Of a stretch of DNA of 64,000 bases, positions 12,066 through 23,719 are shown one piece after another. How positions within the stretch are numbered: position 1 is the first letter of the stretch; every line of letters begins with the position of its first letter. The notes below the pieces were generated by a model, which was not told where the DNA came from, made no database searches, and was given only the letters and a program-made list of their open reading frames with translations. Source of the DNA: Polyodon spathula (Eukaryota; Chordata; Actinopteri; Acipenseriformes; Polyodontidae); contig NC_054571.1 in assembly GCF_017654505.1 (NCBI RefSeq), positions 721,376-785,375 on the forward strand, written 5' to 3'. The translations under genes and the position numbers were made by a program.

Positions 12066-12834
12066 GGGGTACCTTACCAGGTCCCTGTGTTCCCTTCCCT
12101 GTATCGCAGGCTGAGTGCCAGGATATTAATTTCAAGCCTTATTTCATTTTACGGTGATGTTTTATATTCCAGTGCATGCTTAATTGCCTGCTTCTGATTA
12201 ATTGTGTTTCTATCATGTGAATTATACCTATTTCAATATTTTCTTAAAAACTTTAGGCTAGCTCATGTAAAATATTTTAATCAAAATCCATATCACTAAA
12301 ATAAGAAGAGGCTCGATTTATTCCTAAATCATCACAGCTAATTCTTTCCAAATGGAAAATCTCTAAAACAGAGTGTGTCTGTATCTTGTTTAAACAATCA
12401 CTTTCTGTAGAAAGACACCCTGGTGAATACCTGAAATATTTTCAGTTGAAATTCTGGTTGGCGTAGTCGGACTAGGCGTCTAGAATCATGTGACAGCCAC
12501 TGTCAAAGGAGGGTGTGACAGGTGCGCCTCGCCCCGAGTTTGCGGCTCTGAGATGCACACCCCCAAAAAAATACGACACACGCTTGGGGTCCAAGAGGTG
12601 CAGAAGGCTCTAACCTCACTGCTTTAACCTCGGAACTCTAGGGTCAGGTGAGCCTGGATTGTGACGTCACAATTGGGAATTGTGTTTTTTTATGGGCATG
12701 CTCACAGAACTGTCGTTTCATGATGTTTCAAGTTGTGGATCCCCTATAATATTCTAATTAAACCCCTCTTCTATATACAGCAGTGCGCACATTTATTAGA
12801 ACACCTCAAGATTTGTCAATTATACAGCAGATCC

Positions 12835-13387
12835 CCGTTAATCCATGTTTCAATAATTTGCATTTCCATAATCTGTGTGGTTTAATACAGTACATTATCA
12901 AAATGTATTAGAGCAGAAAACACCTGATCTATGCAGAAGCAGGTATTCGCACGCTTTATTAGTGTGGAAATCAGAATATCAGTGCGGAAGAGAATGGTCA
13001 TCATTTAATTTAAGTCAATTGAGTACAGTGCAAGCCAACAGACAGTGCTGTATTGTAGTTACTGAAACCAGCAACAAGCGAGCAGAAAGCAGACTTAAGA
13101 CTCATATATGAAGTAAATGAAGAGCAGTTATGACAATTGTAAAGACCCAACAAGATCGGTGACTGTTTTTAAACCAGCTCTCCCTGCCTCTGAAGAGCTG
13201 ATTATGCACAGTATATATTTTGACCGCTGTTGGGACGTTACATTTTATTTGTATTGCTGCATTTTTCGCGTTTTCAATTGATAGCGCTGGGATTTCCCAA
13301 ACAGTAAACCCAATTTTGGCTAATCCATGTCTTTCACTAATCCGGGATCGTCGGTCCCGATCCGCATGGATAAACAGGGCTCTGCTG
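12835..13387. mobile_element. pogo/Tigger-like non-autonomous DNA transposon
   Basis: The left end CAGCAGATCCCCGTTAATCC is the reverse complement, with few mismatches, of the right end that finishes AAACAGGGCTCTGCTG; both continue to a shared ATCCATG. TA dinucleotides flank both ends (12833-12834 and 13388-13389), as expected for the Tc1/mariner-pogo superfamily. The 553-bp body has no intact transposase. The wording 'ATAATTTGCATTTCCATAAT' inside the left end is typical of Tigger relatives. Confidence 0.75.
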
Positions 13388-13937
13388 TATGAGAACTTCA
13401 GGATGTGAGGATTTCAATTTCCCATCAGTGTCAGCCCGCTTCGTGCTTTAATTAAGCATCTTAAACAACGTCTAAAAAGTCTCCTGCATTTTATCATGTG
13501 CATGTTCCTTTTCTCTTACTATTTTAAATGAATTGCATGTGTGGCCAATTCAAGGCATCAATTAGACAATCGCTAATTTGTCTATTTTGACAATTTTCCC
13601 AAGATTTCTAGTTCCAGTGGTTTAAATTTCATAAGCACAACAAATCGAAAGCACAGAAGCAAGGGGGTGCTGTAATCTAATACACGTGCACACTGCTGTA
13701 TACAGAACCCACTTTCATTCACTGCATGTGCAAAAAACCTACATAAGCATTAACACTGTAAAGCAGGAAATATCTGCAACTTCCTTTTAGGGATAGCTCG
13801 CTATGACCATATTTACAAGAGCAGACGTTTACACATGTACATGCACTGTACATAATCCGAAGTCAGTAATCATGATCATTTTCCGGCATGTAGATTTCAC
13901 AGATTCAGGAAGCTGACCATTTGGATGACCGGATCCA
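13388..13937. other. Non-coding, nothing recognised
   Basis: AT-rich sequence with no supported exon, RNA gene or repeat. Confidence 0.4.
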
Positions 13938-14022
13938 ACCTATGAGTACATTTGAAACCCTGTTTTGTGCACCTTGTTGCAAAATTAAGAAAGGTAGCAT
14001 AATTTGTATTTGGTTATACTGC
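13938..14022 (+). repeat. Interspersed repeat copy (pairs with 5568-5650)
   Basis: Shares 'GAGTACATTTGAAACCC' and the following AAGAAAGGTAGCAT-type words with 5568-5650. It makes the spurious N-terminal part of an ORF that runs on into the retrotransposon tail. Confidence 0.6.
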
Positions 14023-14076
14023 CATAGTTTCCCCTGGTTTGCCATGTCTACTCATTTGCTTTACCATACCTCACGT

Positions 14077-14416
14077 GGCGACCTAATTCAAGCATTCAAA
14101 ATTCTAAAAGGTATTGACAGTGTCGACCCAAGGGACTTTTTCAGCCTAAAAAAAGAAACAAGGACCAGGGGTCACAAATGGAGATTAGACAAAGGGGCAT
14201 TCAGAACAGAAAATAGGAGGCACTTTTTTACACAGAGAATTGTGAGGGTCTGGAATCAACTCCCCAGTAATGTTGTTGAAGCTGACACCCTGGGATCCTT
14301 CAAGAAGCTGCTTGATGAGATTCTGGGATCAATAAGCTACTAACAACCAAACGAGCAAGATGGGCCGAATGGCCTCCTCTCCTTTGTAAACTTTCTTATG
14401 TTCTTATGTTCTTATT
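14077..14416 (+). mobile_element. CR1-like non-LTR retrotransposon 3' end, copy 1
   Basis: It encodes the extreme C-terminus of a CR1-clade reverse transcriptase: GDLIQAFKILKGIDSV, then TRTRGHKW, then FFTQRIVRVWNQLPSNVVEA and FKKLLDEILGSISY. It ends in a short UTR with the 'gggccgaatggcctcctct' word and tandem TTATGTTC 8-mers, like the 8-bp tail repeats of CR1 elements. Sequence left of 14077 is not shared with copy 2, so it is 5'-truncated. It is nearly identical to 23720-24090, which points to recent activity. Confidence 0.85.
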
Positions 14417-14958
14417 CTCTACAATGCCTGCCCATGCTTTCCCATGCTTTCACTGTATTTGCTACTCTTTTACTGTGGTAAGCTTCTATAAGGATGAGTG
14501 TACAGCTAAAACGACTTGTGGAAAATGTCAACCTGTGTTTCTGATACAGTATAGCGCAGAGCAGGCTGAACTCTGGAAGAAATGTGTTAAAAGCAGAGAC
14601 CAAAGCGTATTATCTCTATAAAACTGATCACGGTTGAATGCATCATGGGAGTTGTTAGAATCTTAAAAGGAAAGTAAAAAGGGGAAAGAGTAGAAGACAT
14701 GCAGGTTTTAATGAAAGCTGAAGAGGAATAGTGGTAAATCCAACATAAATAAGCACATCATTTAGTTGTGGTAATTGATCAAAACCAAGCTCTCTCTGTG
14801 GAGCGGTCAAGAACTCAATCGAGTTAGCATGGAATTAAGAAGAATCGAGGGGAGTTGACATAATTAACCCAAAACAACACTTTAAACACAACACCGAGAC
14901 CTGGAGCAGAGACACACAGTTGAAAATGAAGTGGAGATAAACTCAGGATAAAGCGAAT
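14417..14958. other. Non-coding with repeat fragments
   Basis: The first 70 bp hold a plus-strand copy of the 'cccatgctttcactgta' repeat family. From about 14890 the words 'gagacacacagttgaaaatg' and 'ctcaggataaagcgaatgag' read as the CR1-related upstream part (RDTQLKMKWR..TQDKANE) of the element whose next segment became the minisatellite at 14959. Confidence 0.45.
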
Positions 14959-15652
14959 GAGACTCTTCTTCACACAGAGAGTGGGGAGGGGATGGAATGG
15001 GTTACCTAGTCATGTTGCTGAAGGAGACTCTTCTTCACACAGAGAGTGGTGAGGGGATGGAATGGGTTACCTAGTCATGTTGCTGAAGGAGACTCTTCTT
15101 CACACAGAGAGTGGTGAGGGGATGGAATGGGTTACCTAGTCATGTTGCTGAAGGAGACTCTTCTTCACACAGAGAGTGGTGAGGGGATGGAATGGGTTAC
15201 CTAGTCATGTTGCTGAAGGAGACTCTTCTTCACACAGAGAGTGGTGAGGGGATGGAATGGGTTACCTAGTCTGCACACAGAGAGTGGTGAGGGGATGGAA
15301 TGGGTTACCTAGTCATGTTGTTGAAGGAGACTCTTCTTCACACAGAGAGTGGTGAGGGGATGGAATGGGTTACCTAGTCATGTTGCTGAAGGAGACTCTT
15401 CTTCACACAGAGAGTGGTGAGGGGATGGAATGGGTTACCTAGTCATGTTGCTGAAGGAGACTCTTCTTCACACAGAGAGTGGTGAGGGGATGGAATGGGT
15501 TACCTAGTCATGTTGCTGAAGGAGACTCTTCTTCACACAGAGAGTGGTGAGGGGATGGAATGGGTTACCTAGTCATGTTGCTGAAGGAGACTCTTCTTCA
15601 CACAGAGAGTGGTGAGGGGATGGAATGGGCTGCCCATAGTCATGTTGTTGAA
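14959..15652 (+). repeat. 65-bp minisatellite derived from retrotransposon coding sequence
   Basis: About eleven near-identical 65-bp units start at 14959, 15024, 15089, 15154 and 15219, then after one deleted unit near 15274 at 15327, 15392, 15457, 15522 and 15587. One frame of each unit reads RLFFTQRVVRGWNGLPSHVAE, homologous to FFTQRIVRVWNQLPSNVVEA of the CR1-like copies at 14077 and 23720. As 65 is not a multiple of 3 the frame is lost at each unit, so this is not a protein repeat. Confidence 0.92.
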
Positions 15653-16060
15653 ACAGAAATAATGTAATCATTCGTTTAAGCATATGGTCAAATAGGTTCT
15701 AATGATTGGTATTCTGCTTTCATACGCTCATATTGTTGTGTTTGAAATGGAAATAGTGGAGGCTGGAATCAACAGCAGTAACAGGGGGTCCCCTGCAAGG
15801 CCACGGTGAATGGTTACAAAATGACTGGGTAAATGGACTCGTTGTTTATGCATGTGCAGTCCAGCCTTGAAGTTTGATGACTCGGGAGTGGGGAGCTTTA
15901 TCAGCTCAGACCCCCACTCAGAATAATCACAGTTCCACTTCTGCACGCCTCGACACTCAATAACCCACTGTGTGTACTTTCAACTATAGACTTTAACTGT
16001 ACACATGACTTATTACTGTATACTACAACAAGAACAACTACTACTGCTGCTGCTGCTGCT
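15653..16060. other. Non-coding, nothing recognised
   Basis: No exon, RNA gene or repeat is supported apart from a short CTG run just before the next microsatellite. Confidence 0.4.
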
Positions 16061-16062
16061 GC

Positions 16063-16119
<57 letters not shown>
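16061..16119. repeat. (AAT)n microsatellite
   Basis: About 19 AAT units, preceded by a short CTG repeat. Confidence 0.95.
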
Positions 16120-16298
16120 ATCATCTCAACCATTCTCCGGCCTTTAACAATAAAGTTAAAGAGAAAATAAAATTAAAAAAAAAACAGGTAGATGCCAGTT
16201 AAAAATACTCCACAAAATTACAAGCTCGAATGAGAACAATGACAGCTAATGGGTTAATACAGTCTACAACTGAATAATTATCAGTGTTATTGTAAAGC

Positions 16299-16299
<1 letters not shown>

Positions 16300-16361
<62 letters not shown>
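16300..16361. repeat. (ATT)n microsatellite
   Basis: About 20 ATT units. AT-rich sequence from 16362 to 16680 holds further isolated AAT/ATT words and no gene. Confidence 0.95.
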
Positions 16362-16983
16362 GACATTTGGATAGCATACTCTAAATAAAATCAGATAACT
16401 ATAACTAAAATGTATTATTATTAAGTCGTATTAAATAATAACATAATAATAATATTAATAATAGTCATAGCAGATGAAGTTGTAGTTATTTTTACATATT
16501 TTATGTAAATATTTATGTAAATAACAGACCACAATCTCGCTAGTTATTATTAATAATATTTAATTTTCCTATTTTTCCTGTCCTACTAAGTATAATTATC
16601 TCATATATTGTTTGCATGACTGCCTGCGACAATAGCAGCGTTTTACTAATAATATGTATATTTGTAATTATCTAGTAATCACAGGATGCAGTTGTCAAAC
16701 GCAGTGTCCTCATCGCATTGCAGATAATTGTCTCAATTAACGGTGCGTTGCACAAGCCTGCTACTCACAGACTCGGTAGCATTGTGCTATTTGTTTGCTG
16801 TTTGCGTTTTCCCATTGGCACGCCCAAGCGAGAATGCAGCATTTCCAAGTGCGGACTTCCAGCACCTGCGAACCGATGCGACTGTGCGACGTTACCTTTA
16901 TTCCGGGCTATATACACAGGCTTACATGATCTTCACAGAAACAGCCATCACGTTGTATCGCTCTGGCTGAAATCTTTTTGTCG

Positions 16984-16984
16984 G

Positions 16985-17044
<60 letters not shown>
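16984..17044. repeat. (ATT)n microsatellite
   Basis: About 20 ATT units. The stretch at 16700-16980 is CpG-richer than its surroundings but has no supported exon. Confidence 0.95.
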
Positions 17045-17120
17045 TTGACAGCATTTTTTTCACTTGATGCTGGAAAGCGAAATGGATCTTGCACGGCTTG
17101 ACATAAATGCGACTTACAGT

Positions 17121-17141
17121 AAGAAAGAAAGAAAGAAAGAA
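17121..17141. repeat. (AAAG)n short microsatellite
   Basis: Five GAAA units. Confidence 0.85.
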
Positions 17142-17349
17142 TGAAACGCAACCTGTATTTGATAACTATAACTGCATTTCTTTCCTTTGGGTATTTCCGT
17201 TTCAGTTTAAATACGATCTATATGCTTATATTTATTAACCCGCCGAAAACTGACCTAAAAGATTTTTCTATTAAATTATAATATTTGAGAACTAAAATCC
17301 ATTCAAAAAGAAACGCAGAAAACATATATAGTGGATATTATACGAAATA

Positions 17350-17398
17350 TAGAAAGTTTACAAACGAGAGGAGGCCATTCGGCCCATCTTGCTCGTTT

Positions 17399-17399
<1 letters not shown>
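17350..17399 (-). mobile_element. CR1-like retrotransposon tail fragment
   Basis: About 50 bp is the reverse complement of the 3' UTR of the elements at 14077 and 23720, including 'gaggccattcggcccatctt'. It breaks off after GCTCGTTT directly into an AAT microsatellite, so the microsatellite sits where the element body should start. Confidence 0.85.

Positions 17400-17460
<61 letters not shown>
17400..17460. repeat. (AAT)n microsatellite
   Basis: About 20 AAT units, abutting the CR1-like tail fragment. Confidence 0.95.
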
Positions 17461-17572
17461 GCGATCTAGATACTATTTTAATAATAATAACTACAATAAC
17501 AATATATTTGTAAATAGTTAAGGCAAAATAAAAAAATAAAAAATATATAATTATCATCATCAGATCTTAAAA

Positions 17573-17610
<38 letters not shown>

Positions 17611-17648
17611 TTATTATTATATTATTATTATTATTATTATTATTACTA
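17573..17648. repeat. (CTT)n-(ATT)n compound microsatellite
   Basis: About 12 CTT units pass into ATT units with small interruptions. Confidence 0.95.
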
Positions 17649-17742
17649 TAATATTTTGCCGTGAAAAAAATTTTTTAAACTCCGTTTTCTTTTACGATAA
17701 TAATAGGATCCTGTCAAATGTCTTAGGCTAATCCGATTTTCT

Positions 17743-17789
17743 TTTCTTCTTCTTCTTCTTCTTCTTCTTATTCTTCTTCTTCTTCTTCA

Positions 17790-17834
<45 letters not shown>
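17743..17834. repeat. (CTT)n-(ATT)n compound microsatellite
   Basis: Same CTT-to-ATT transition as at 17573, with an ATTTT break between the two parts. Confidence 0.95.
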
Positions 17835-17835
<1 letters not shown>

Positions 17836-17916
17836 GGCACTATTTTTAAAAAGTTGAGGCAAAAGAAAATGCTAAAGAAAATGCTATTATTATCCTCGAC
17901 AGTTTACAGAATCCGA

Positions 17917-18072
17917 TTTCTTCTTCTTCTTCTTCTTCTTCTTCTTCTTCTTCTTCTTCTTCTTCTTCTTCTTCTTCTTCTCTTATTATTATTATTATTA
18001 TTATTAATGGAATTATTATTATTATATTATTATTATTATTATTATTATTTATTTATTATTATTATTATTATA
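17917..18072. repeat. (CTT)n-(ATT)n compound microsatellite
   Basis: Third CTT-to-ATT compound array, the longest of the three, with two interruptions in its ATT part. Confidence 0.95.
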
Positions 18073-18865
18073 GTATATAAACTGGAAAACGCGCCTAACA
18101 AGAATGAGACACGGAATTAAAGTCACTGCGTGTCTGTACATGTAGAACTAGCATGGTCGCGTCACGCTGCTGAAAGTACAGTTTGTATTGCGCTGCGTTA
18201 CTACAAAACGTGGCTATTTTTTTCAAAAATGTTTAATAATATCTTGATTAGTGGTAATAAAACAAAATATATTTTTTTAAATACATGTATAGTCCAGGCT
18301 TGTATAGGCTATATTTTGTAATCCAAAATTAAAATCATATGCGTAAAATTCCCTGTAACCCCTGTGTTGTTGTTTATGCCAAATGTGTGTATTACACTTA
18401 ATAGATTTCTATATATAACGAGGTCTATAGGAACTTCGTATTCTATACTAGAATCATATAACCGTGTCTGACACGCCTGTTCTGTGCATCGCTATGTACC
18501 TTTCTTTTCAGGACAGTGTGTGCAACGCCTTACTGTTTGGTAAAAAGCACGGTTCTTTATAGAATCTAGTAAAACAGGGGTTCTAGAGCGTAAACCTAGA
18601 ACCACCTGGGGATTTCTACCGAGCACACGCCAACCCTCTGTTTGGAACCGCTATGCAATTTGGAAAAAACACCACCTGCTTATTATATAAAGCGCAATTG
18701 ATGGTACCATTGTCGTCGTTATTTAACGCGAGCGCTGTGAGCAATAATGGATAATTGCGTTAGATTTCCACTAGCGGCAGCGTGAATCTCTTACAGATAT
18801 GCGAATTATTAAAATTATTCCTGCCAGCTATAATTACACGGGAACTGCCTGTGACTATAAATTCA
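18073..18865. other. Non-coding, nothing recognised
   Basis: No exon or repeat is supported. Short ORFs have no recognisable domain. Confidence 0.4.

Positions 18866-18961
<96 letters not shown>
18866..18961. repeat. (ATT)16-(AAT)16 self-complementary microsatellite
   Basis: About 48 bp of ATT units switch at 18914 to about 48 bp of AAT units, forming a nearly perfect palindrome able to make a long hairpin or cruciform. Confidence 0.95.
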
Positions 18962-18962
<1 letters not shown>

Positions 18963-19559
18963 AGTGCGCTAGGACTGTGAGAGCAGAAACGACAGTTTTT
19001 TGGATGTAGGGAGAGACAGACAGGACACCAGTTGTGTCTTTGTGTTGCGGACAATCAACCGCTGTCTGATATGTTAACACCTTGCGTGTGGAATGAACAG
19101 AACGGATGAATTAGGATGCATTGATATATAAAGACGGTGCGAACAGGTTTGAGGCGAGTTTAAGATATGAGGCACAGAAGTTGCAGAAAAACACAACGGA
19201 GTGTTGACTGCACGTTACAAAAACAGTGCAAGGTTTGGAAAAGGTCATTATCTGCATGTGCCAAACAAAACCAAACACGAATATACGAAGAAAGGCAATG
19301 CAAGTTACACCGCGACTCCACAAGAGAAATGGCCCTGAAAACGCATTAAGTACAAAGGCTACACCAATATTAAATATACAGAGCAAATACCTTGCAGTAG
19401 TGCGCGCTGTCTGTATTAAGTCATATCCTGGCGCATTTGAAAGCGCATACCTCTTACAAGACACAGACCGTCAATGCTGAACACTGTACACATTCACACG
19501 AATAGAAAACTACCTACCTGGGTTTAAAAAGAACAAGGAAAGCGAGCACTACTGTATTC
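18962..19559. other. Non-coding, nothing recognised
   Basis: ORFs occur on both strands (for example 19111-19464 minus) but show no family signature or splice support. Confidence 0.4.
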
Positions 19560-19960
19560 GCTTCCAGGAAGTGGGGAGGGGGGGTAAGAATAAGTTATTG
19601 TTGTTGTTGGCCTATAACGGTATTCCAAAATGAAGTGTCCGGCGCGTCTCCAATCTGAAGCGGGGAGAGAACTTAATTTCCCTCGCTGCTGTTATTGATG
19701 GTAGTTCCAGGAGGAAATGCAGCCCTCTGAGTTGAGAAAGAGATGATGCAGAGAGAGGGGAGAGGGAGGGAGCAAAAGGAGGGGGGGGGGAGGAGGGAAT
19801 GGGAGAATCGTCGCGTCTCCGATCCAGTTCTGTGGAGGGAATGAGTAGGAGTGAAGAACGTGTCGTACTTAAGAGTTCAGATATTACCCCAGTGCTGAGG
19901 CTCTCACTTCAGTCAAGAAGGGCTATAGGCTAAACTCTGGCTCTAGGCTTGAAGACACCA
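19560..19960. promoter_or_regulatory. Candidate CpG-richer promoter or 5' UTR region
   Basis: This stretch is GC-richer than its AT-rich surroundings, has several CpGs (GGCGCGTCTCC, TCGTCGCGTCTCCGATCC) and long purine tracts (GAGAGAGGGGAGAGGGAGGG). Such composition is seen around transcription starts of developmental genes, and it lies 5' of the minus-strand LMX1-like exon. I found no start codon plus donor that joins to that exon, so the assignment is weak. Confidence 0.22.
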
Positions 19961-20135
19961 TCATTGCCTTTGGATCGGAGTACAATGACAAATTTTTTTT
20001 TTTTTTTTAAAGGAACGCATCTGACTTTCTTCGCTGTAACGTATGAAGTTTTAATATAATGTTTTCATGCAGACTTTTTTTTTTCTGAATCTGCATTTTC
20101 TAATGTTGCTACCGGAATGAAATATTTTAAAGCGG

Positions 20136-20136
<1 letters not shown>

Positions 20137-20199
<63 letters not shown>
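20137..20199. repeat. (GT)n microsatellite
   Basis: About 31 GT units. Confidence 0.95.
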
Positions 20200-20201
<2 letters not shown>

Positions 20202-20936
20202 TACAGCTAAAAGAATACGAAGCAGTGCTGTACGTCTATAGTATTACATGCATAACAAAAAGAACAGTACCCGAACATTACAAAGCACTGCGGAGTATTT
20301 TACTGTTATATTATTTTACTATGTTATAGTATTTTACTATGTTAGTATTATACTATGTTATAGTATTTTTCAAACGGTGCATACCGGCTATTAAACAAAT
20401 CTCTGTTATAGATCATGCTTTTCAGTGAGGGTGGACTATAATCCCGACGCGTGGAGTTTTGTAACTTTATCGGTAAAAACTAAATTGAACTGTACATCCC
20501 ATATGTGCCAGTGATGGGATTAGTTTTAATAATCTGATCTGAATTCTGACTCGAATTCCGTCATGTTTCAATGTGTCTTCCAATACAGTGTTAACACAAG
20601 CTAATGCCAGGAGTGACAAAGCACACTCACCACACCCGCACCAGCGACACTGTGTCAGAAAGGAATTCATTATTCGTATGTTGAAAAATCCAGCCTCCTG
20701 TTTCCATACCCTCAATATTGTGCACATTTATATTAAATTATATATCGTATCTCTCTTTATCAAGACGTGTTTACATTTCCAAAACAATACAAACAGAATC
20801 ATTTCAGATATAACAGATATCGTTCGAACAAATCCAGCTCTTCATCGGCACAGCACGAAGCGTTTGTGAACCAGCACTACCCGTTAGATAGTGTATGTAA
20901 AAACGCTTCAATCGTAGAACTTAATGCGATACAGTT
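20200..20936. other. Non-coding, nothing recognised
   Basis: A small ACTATGTTAT-type tandem duplication lies at 20295-20365. No gene is supported. Confidence 0.4.
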
Positions 20937-20937
20937 G

Positions 20938-20996
<59 letters not shown>
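20937..20996. repeat. (AAT)n microsatellite
   Basis: About 19 AAT units. The 500 bp to its right hold no recognised feature except short CT and GT runs near 21279-21298. Confidence 0.95.
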
Positions 20997-20997
<1 letters not shown>

Positions 20998-21497
20998 TGT
21001 GAATATGTGCTATTTATTACACGGTGTTGGTTTAAACACAACACAGGCGTGCCCTGTTATTTTGGGGTGTGCTGGAGGAGAGTTTGAGAGTAGTGACCGG
21101 GTCTATTCAAATGAAAGCACAGCGGGATAGTAGCTGCAATGCACGCTGCGTTACCAGGTGTGACTCTCCTGACTCATTCTGCGACCAGGCGGACTGTGCG
21201 CATCAGCTCCTGTGTTTGTATCAGCTCGGACCGCAGCTCGGAATCGGGGTTTAACAGCCCTCGGCACTGGAATACACTCTCTCTCTCTGTGTGTGTGTAA
21301 TTATTAACATGAACGCTCCCCTCCACAAACAGCAAGGTGTGCAGCATTATCAATAGCGCACCTTGGACATGCTTTCATTAAAGCTGGGGCTGGGGTTTAT
21401 GTTAATATATGAAAGAGGCCATACTGTACAGAAAGTTACCACTACAGATTGTGTTCATTATTTTGTAGAAATAATAAATCCAATGAGGTATTCATAA

Positions 21498-21498
<1 letters not shown>

Positions 21499-21593
<95 letters not shown>
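21499..21593. repeat. (ATT)n-(AAT)n self-complementary microsatellite
   Basis: About 17 ATT units switch to AAT units around 21551, with one irregular spot. It is a second palindromic ATT/AAT array like 18866-18961. Confidence 0.95.
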
Positions 21594-21594
<1 letters not shown>

Positions 21595-21741
21595 TTGCCT
21601 CCTAATACAGCATATGACGCGCATTAGGGACCCGGCCCCTATAACCTGAAGAGTGAAAGATGCGGGCTGGGTATGTGTTTAGCTCTTTGACGAGGCAGAT
21701 TGAATTGAAATCAATATTAATCATTGACAATACTTCTCATA

Positions 21742-21744
<3 letters not shown>

Positions 21745-21772
<28 letters not shown>

Positions 21773-21779
21773 GGGGGGG
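21745..21779. repeat. Poly-T / poly-G tract
   Basis: About 18 T followed directly by 17 G. Confidence 0.95.
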
Positions 21780-22029
21780 TCAAACTCAAATTAGAATTAA
21801 AATAGATATTAAAAAAAAAACTTTGCTAAACTATGCTTTTTAATTTGTTATTATTGTTAATAACAGTCTACTGACCAGCTCAGAGTGATTTTAAAACGCT
21901 GATATATTATTTTACACGGTGCGCGCTGTTTTGCTGTAATAAAGAAGTCTTGAGAGAAGCACGTTTTAATGAGCGCGTTCAAACCACACAGATACACTAG
22001 CGGGCTTCTAAAATGCTAATGCAACAACA

Positions 22030-22031
22030 AC

Positions 22032-22100
<69 letters not shown>
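22030..22100. repeat. (AAT)n microsatellite
   Basis: About 22 AAT units after a short CAA run. Confidence 0.95.
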
Positions 22101-22102
<2 letters not shown>

Positions 22103-22178
22103 GAATAACTTCCATTTTAGCAAATAATATAATTGGAGACCTGCTTACCGCATTCAAGTAGAAACAAATATTAGTAGC

Positions 22179-22180
<2 letters not shown>

Positions 22181-22233
<53 letters not shown>
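22181..22233. repeat. (AAT)n microsatellite
   Basis: About 17 AAT units. Confidence 0.95.
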
Positions 22234-22235
<2 letters not shown>

Positions 22236-23212
22236 CGCTATAGCATTTGAAGCGCATATGTAGGTGCACGCATTGTTATTGAATTGCTATTGATCGTGAT
22301 AGTATACATTGAAACTGCTTTCACTAAACGTGTTATTCTAACTATATATTGCAGTAAAGCACGTTCCTTATTGAATGACATTATTATAAATATAATAAAT
22401 GTAATGCACAATGGGTACAGCGCAGTTATTAGCGGAGTCTGCATTGCTTCAGTAAACAGATGGGACGCCGCCTCACGCATCTTCCTCGATCGAGAGCTCC
22501 AGTTCTCCAAACACACGAGCGAAGTACTGATTTCAACTTTAAAGGGCTTTGTTCATCCCAGAAAATATCTTCACCCTTGCTTAACCACTATCGTTAAAAA
22601 CTATAACCCAGCTCGCATCGTCCTGGTGTTCATAATGTTCCCTGACAGTGAATTATTTTAAGATGCTTCTATATGTTTGTTTGTCTGTTTTATAGTGGGG
22701 TGAAAGCGGCACTGCTAATATGTCCAGGTATTTAGGGGTAAACGCACATTATAAACCATGCGAAACTGGACACCGTGCGAGGGAAGGGACGTGAAGCTAG
22801 TCTGTTTAGCTTCTCTTCTGAAATTAATAGGACACTTAATTATTTAAGTGAACAATTAAGAACGGGATTAATCAGAAATCAATCATTTGAAATATCTCCC
22901 TATTCTACAAAAGATGAATTAAAACAATAGATAAGCGTCGCTTCAATTGCTATAAACTGCAGACCGTTCCGTCTCTATCAAATACACTGCTAAGTAATAC
23001 TGTCTATTGATTAATAAATGATTCAGCGGGGCTTTACCTGTGAACTGGCCACAAGGATGATTGACAGCGAGGCGTACGCCACAGTAGTAATTGTCACCAC
23101 CTAGCGGCCACCTCGCAGCATTAGTTGTGGTTGGATGTGTGTTATGCTGCCATCGTGTGGCCAACTAAAAAAATTACAACCCTTAAACAGCTTCAGTCGT
23201 AAAGGAAACGAT
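22234..23212. other. Non-coding, nothing recognised
   Basis: The 125- and 92-codon ORFs at 22238-22661 overlap on opposite strands and have no recognisable domain. Nothing else is supported. Confidence 0.35.
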
Positions 23213-23213
23213 C

Positions 23214-23252
<39 letters not shown>
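23213..23252. repeat. (CT)n-(AT)n compound microsatellite
   Basis: About 12 CT units pass into AT units. Confidence 0.9.
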
Positions 23253-23719
23253 CACCCCCCAAAACCAGAGATACCCTAAAGTGTGGGGAAATTATCAAAT
23301 GCATTTACTAAGTATATAGTATAGAACATGGCTATTATTCCCCACAAACTTTGCTTTTGTGACCAGGACAGTGATATTTCAAAATATCACTATTTCCAAT
23401 GGGAAAATGGGCAATGTGTGTCTTTTCGTTCACATAAAGTCAGAGAAAAACAACATATGAATCCAAATTAACATGTATTTATACTAAGATAATACAAAGA
23501 TGACTACAAAAGATTTAGATAAAAAGATAAATGATTTTTCTATTTATTTTCGTTTAAAAAAGAAAAACACACACACACTTTAGAACCTACATTTGCCTTG
23601 AACTTGTATTGATTTTGCGCTGAGAAAAAAAAAAAAAAAAACGTTTAGAAGGATCACACACATAATTAAGAGAAATAAACAACTTTATTAAATAACGTTT
23701 TTACCTGCGCGGATCGATT
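23253..23719. other. Non-coding, nothing recognised
   Basis: AT-rich sequence with a poly-A run at 23625-23641; no gene. Confidence 0.4.

Noticed and set aside
13921..14343. 140-codon ORF as a host gene
   Set aside because: Its C-terminal part is the CR1-like retrotransposon tail and its N-terminal part a different repeat.
18760..19080. Poly-isoleucine, poly-leucine and poly-asparagine ORFs
   Set aside because: Products of ATT/AAT microsatellites; the same applies at 8549-8954, 16005-17560, 17854-18120, 20767-21087 and 21442-21624.
21069..21254. Cysteine-rich 61-codon plus-strand ORF
   Set aside because: Cysteine spacing fits no family I know, there are no flanking splice sites, and its start lies near a microsatellite.
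23085..23160. CTCF-like CCACCTAGCGGCCACC words
   Set aside because: Core match is poorer than at 27458 and 35288; too weak to list.
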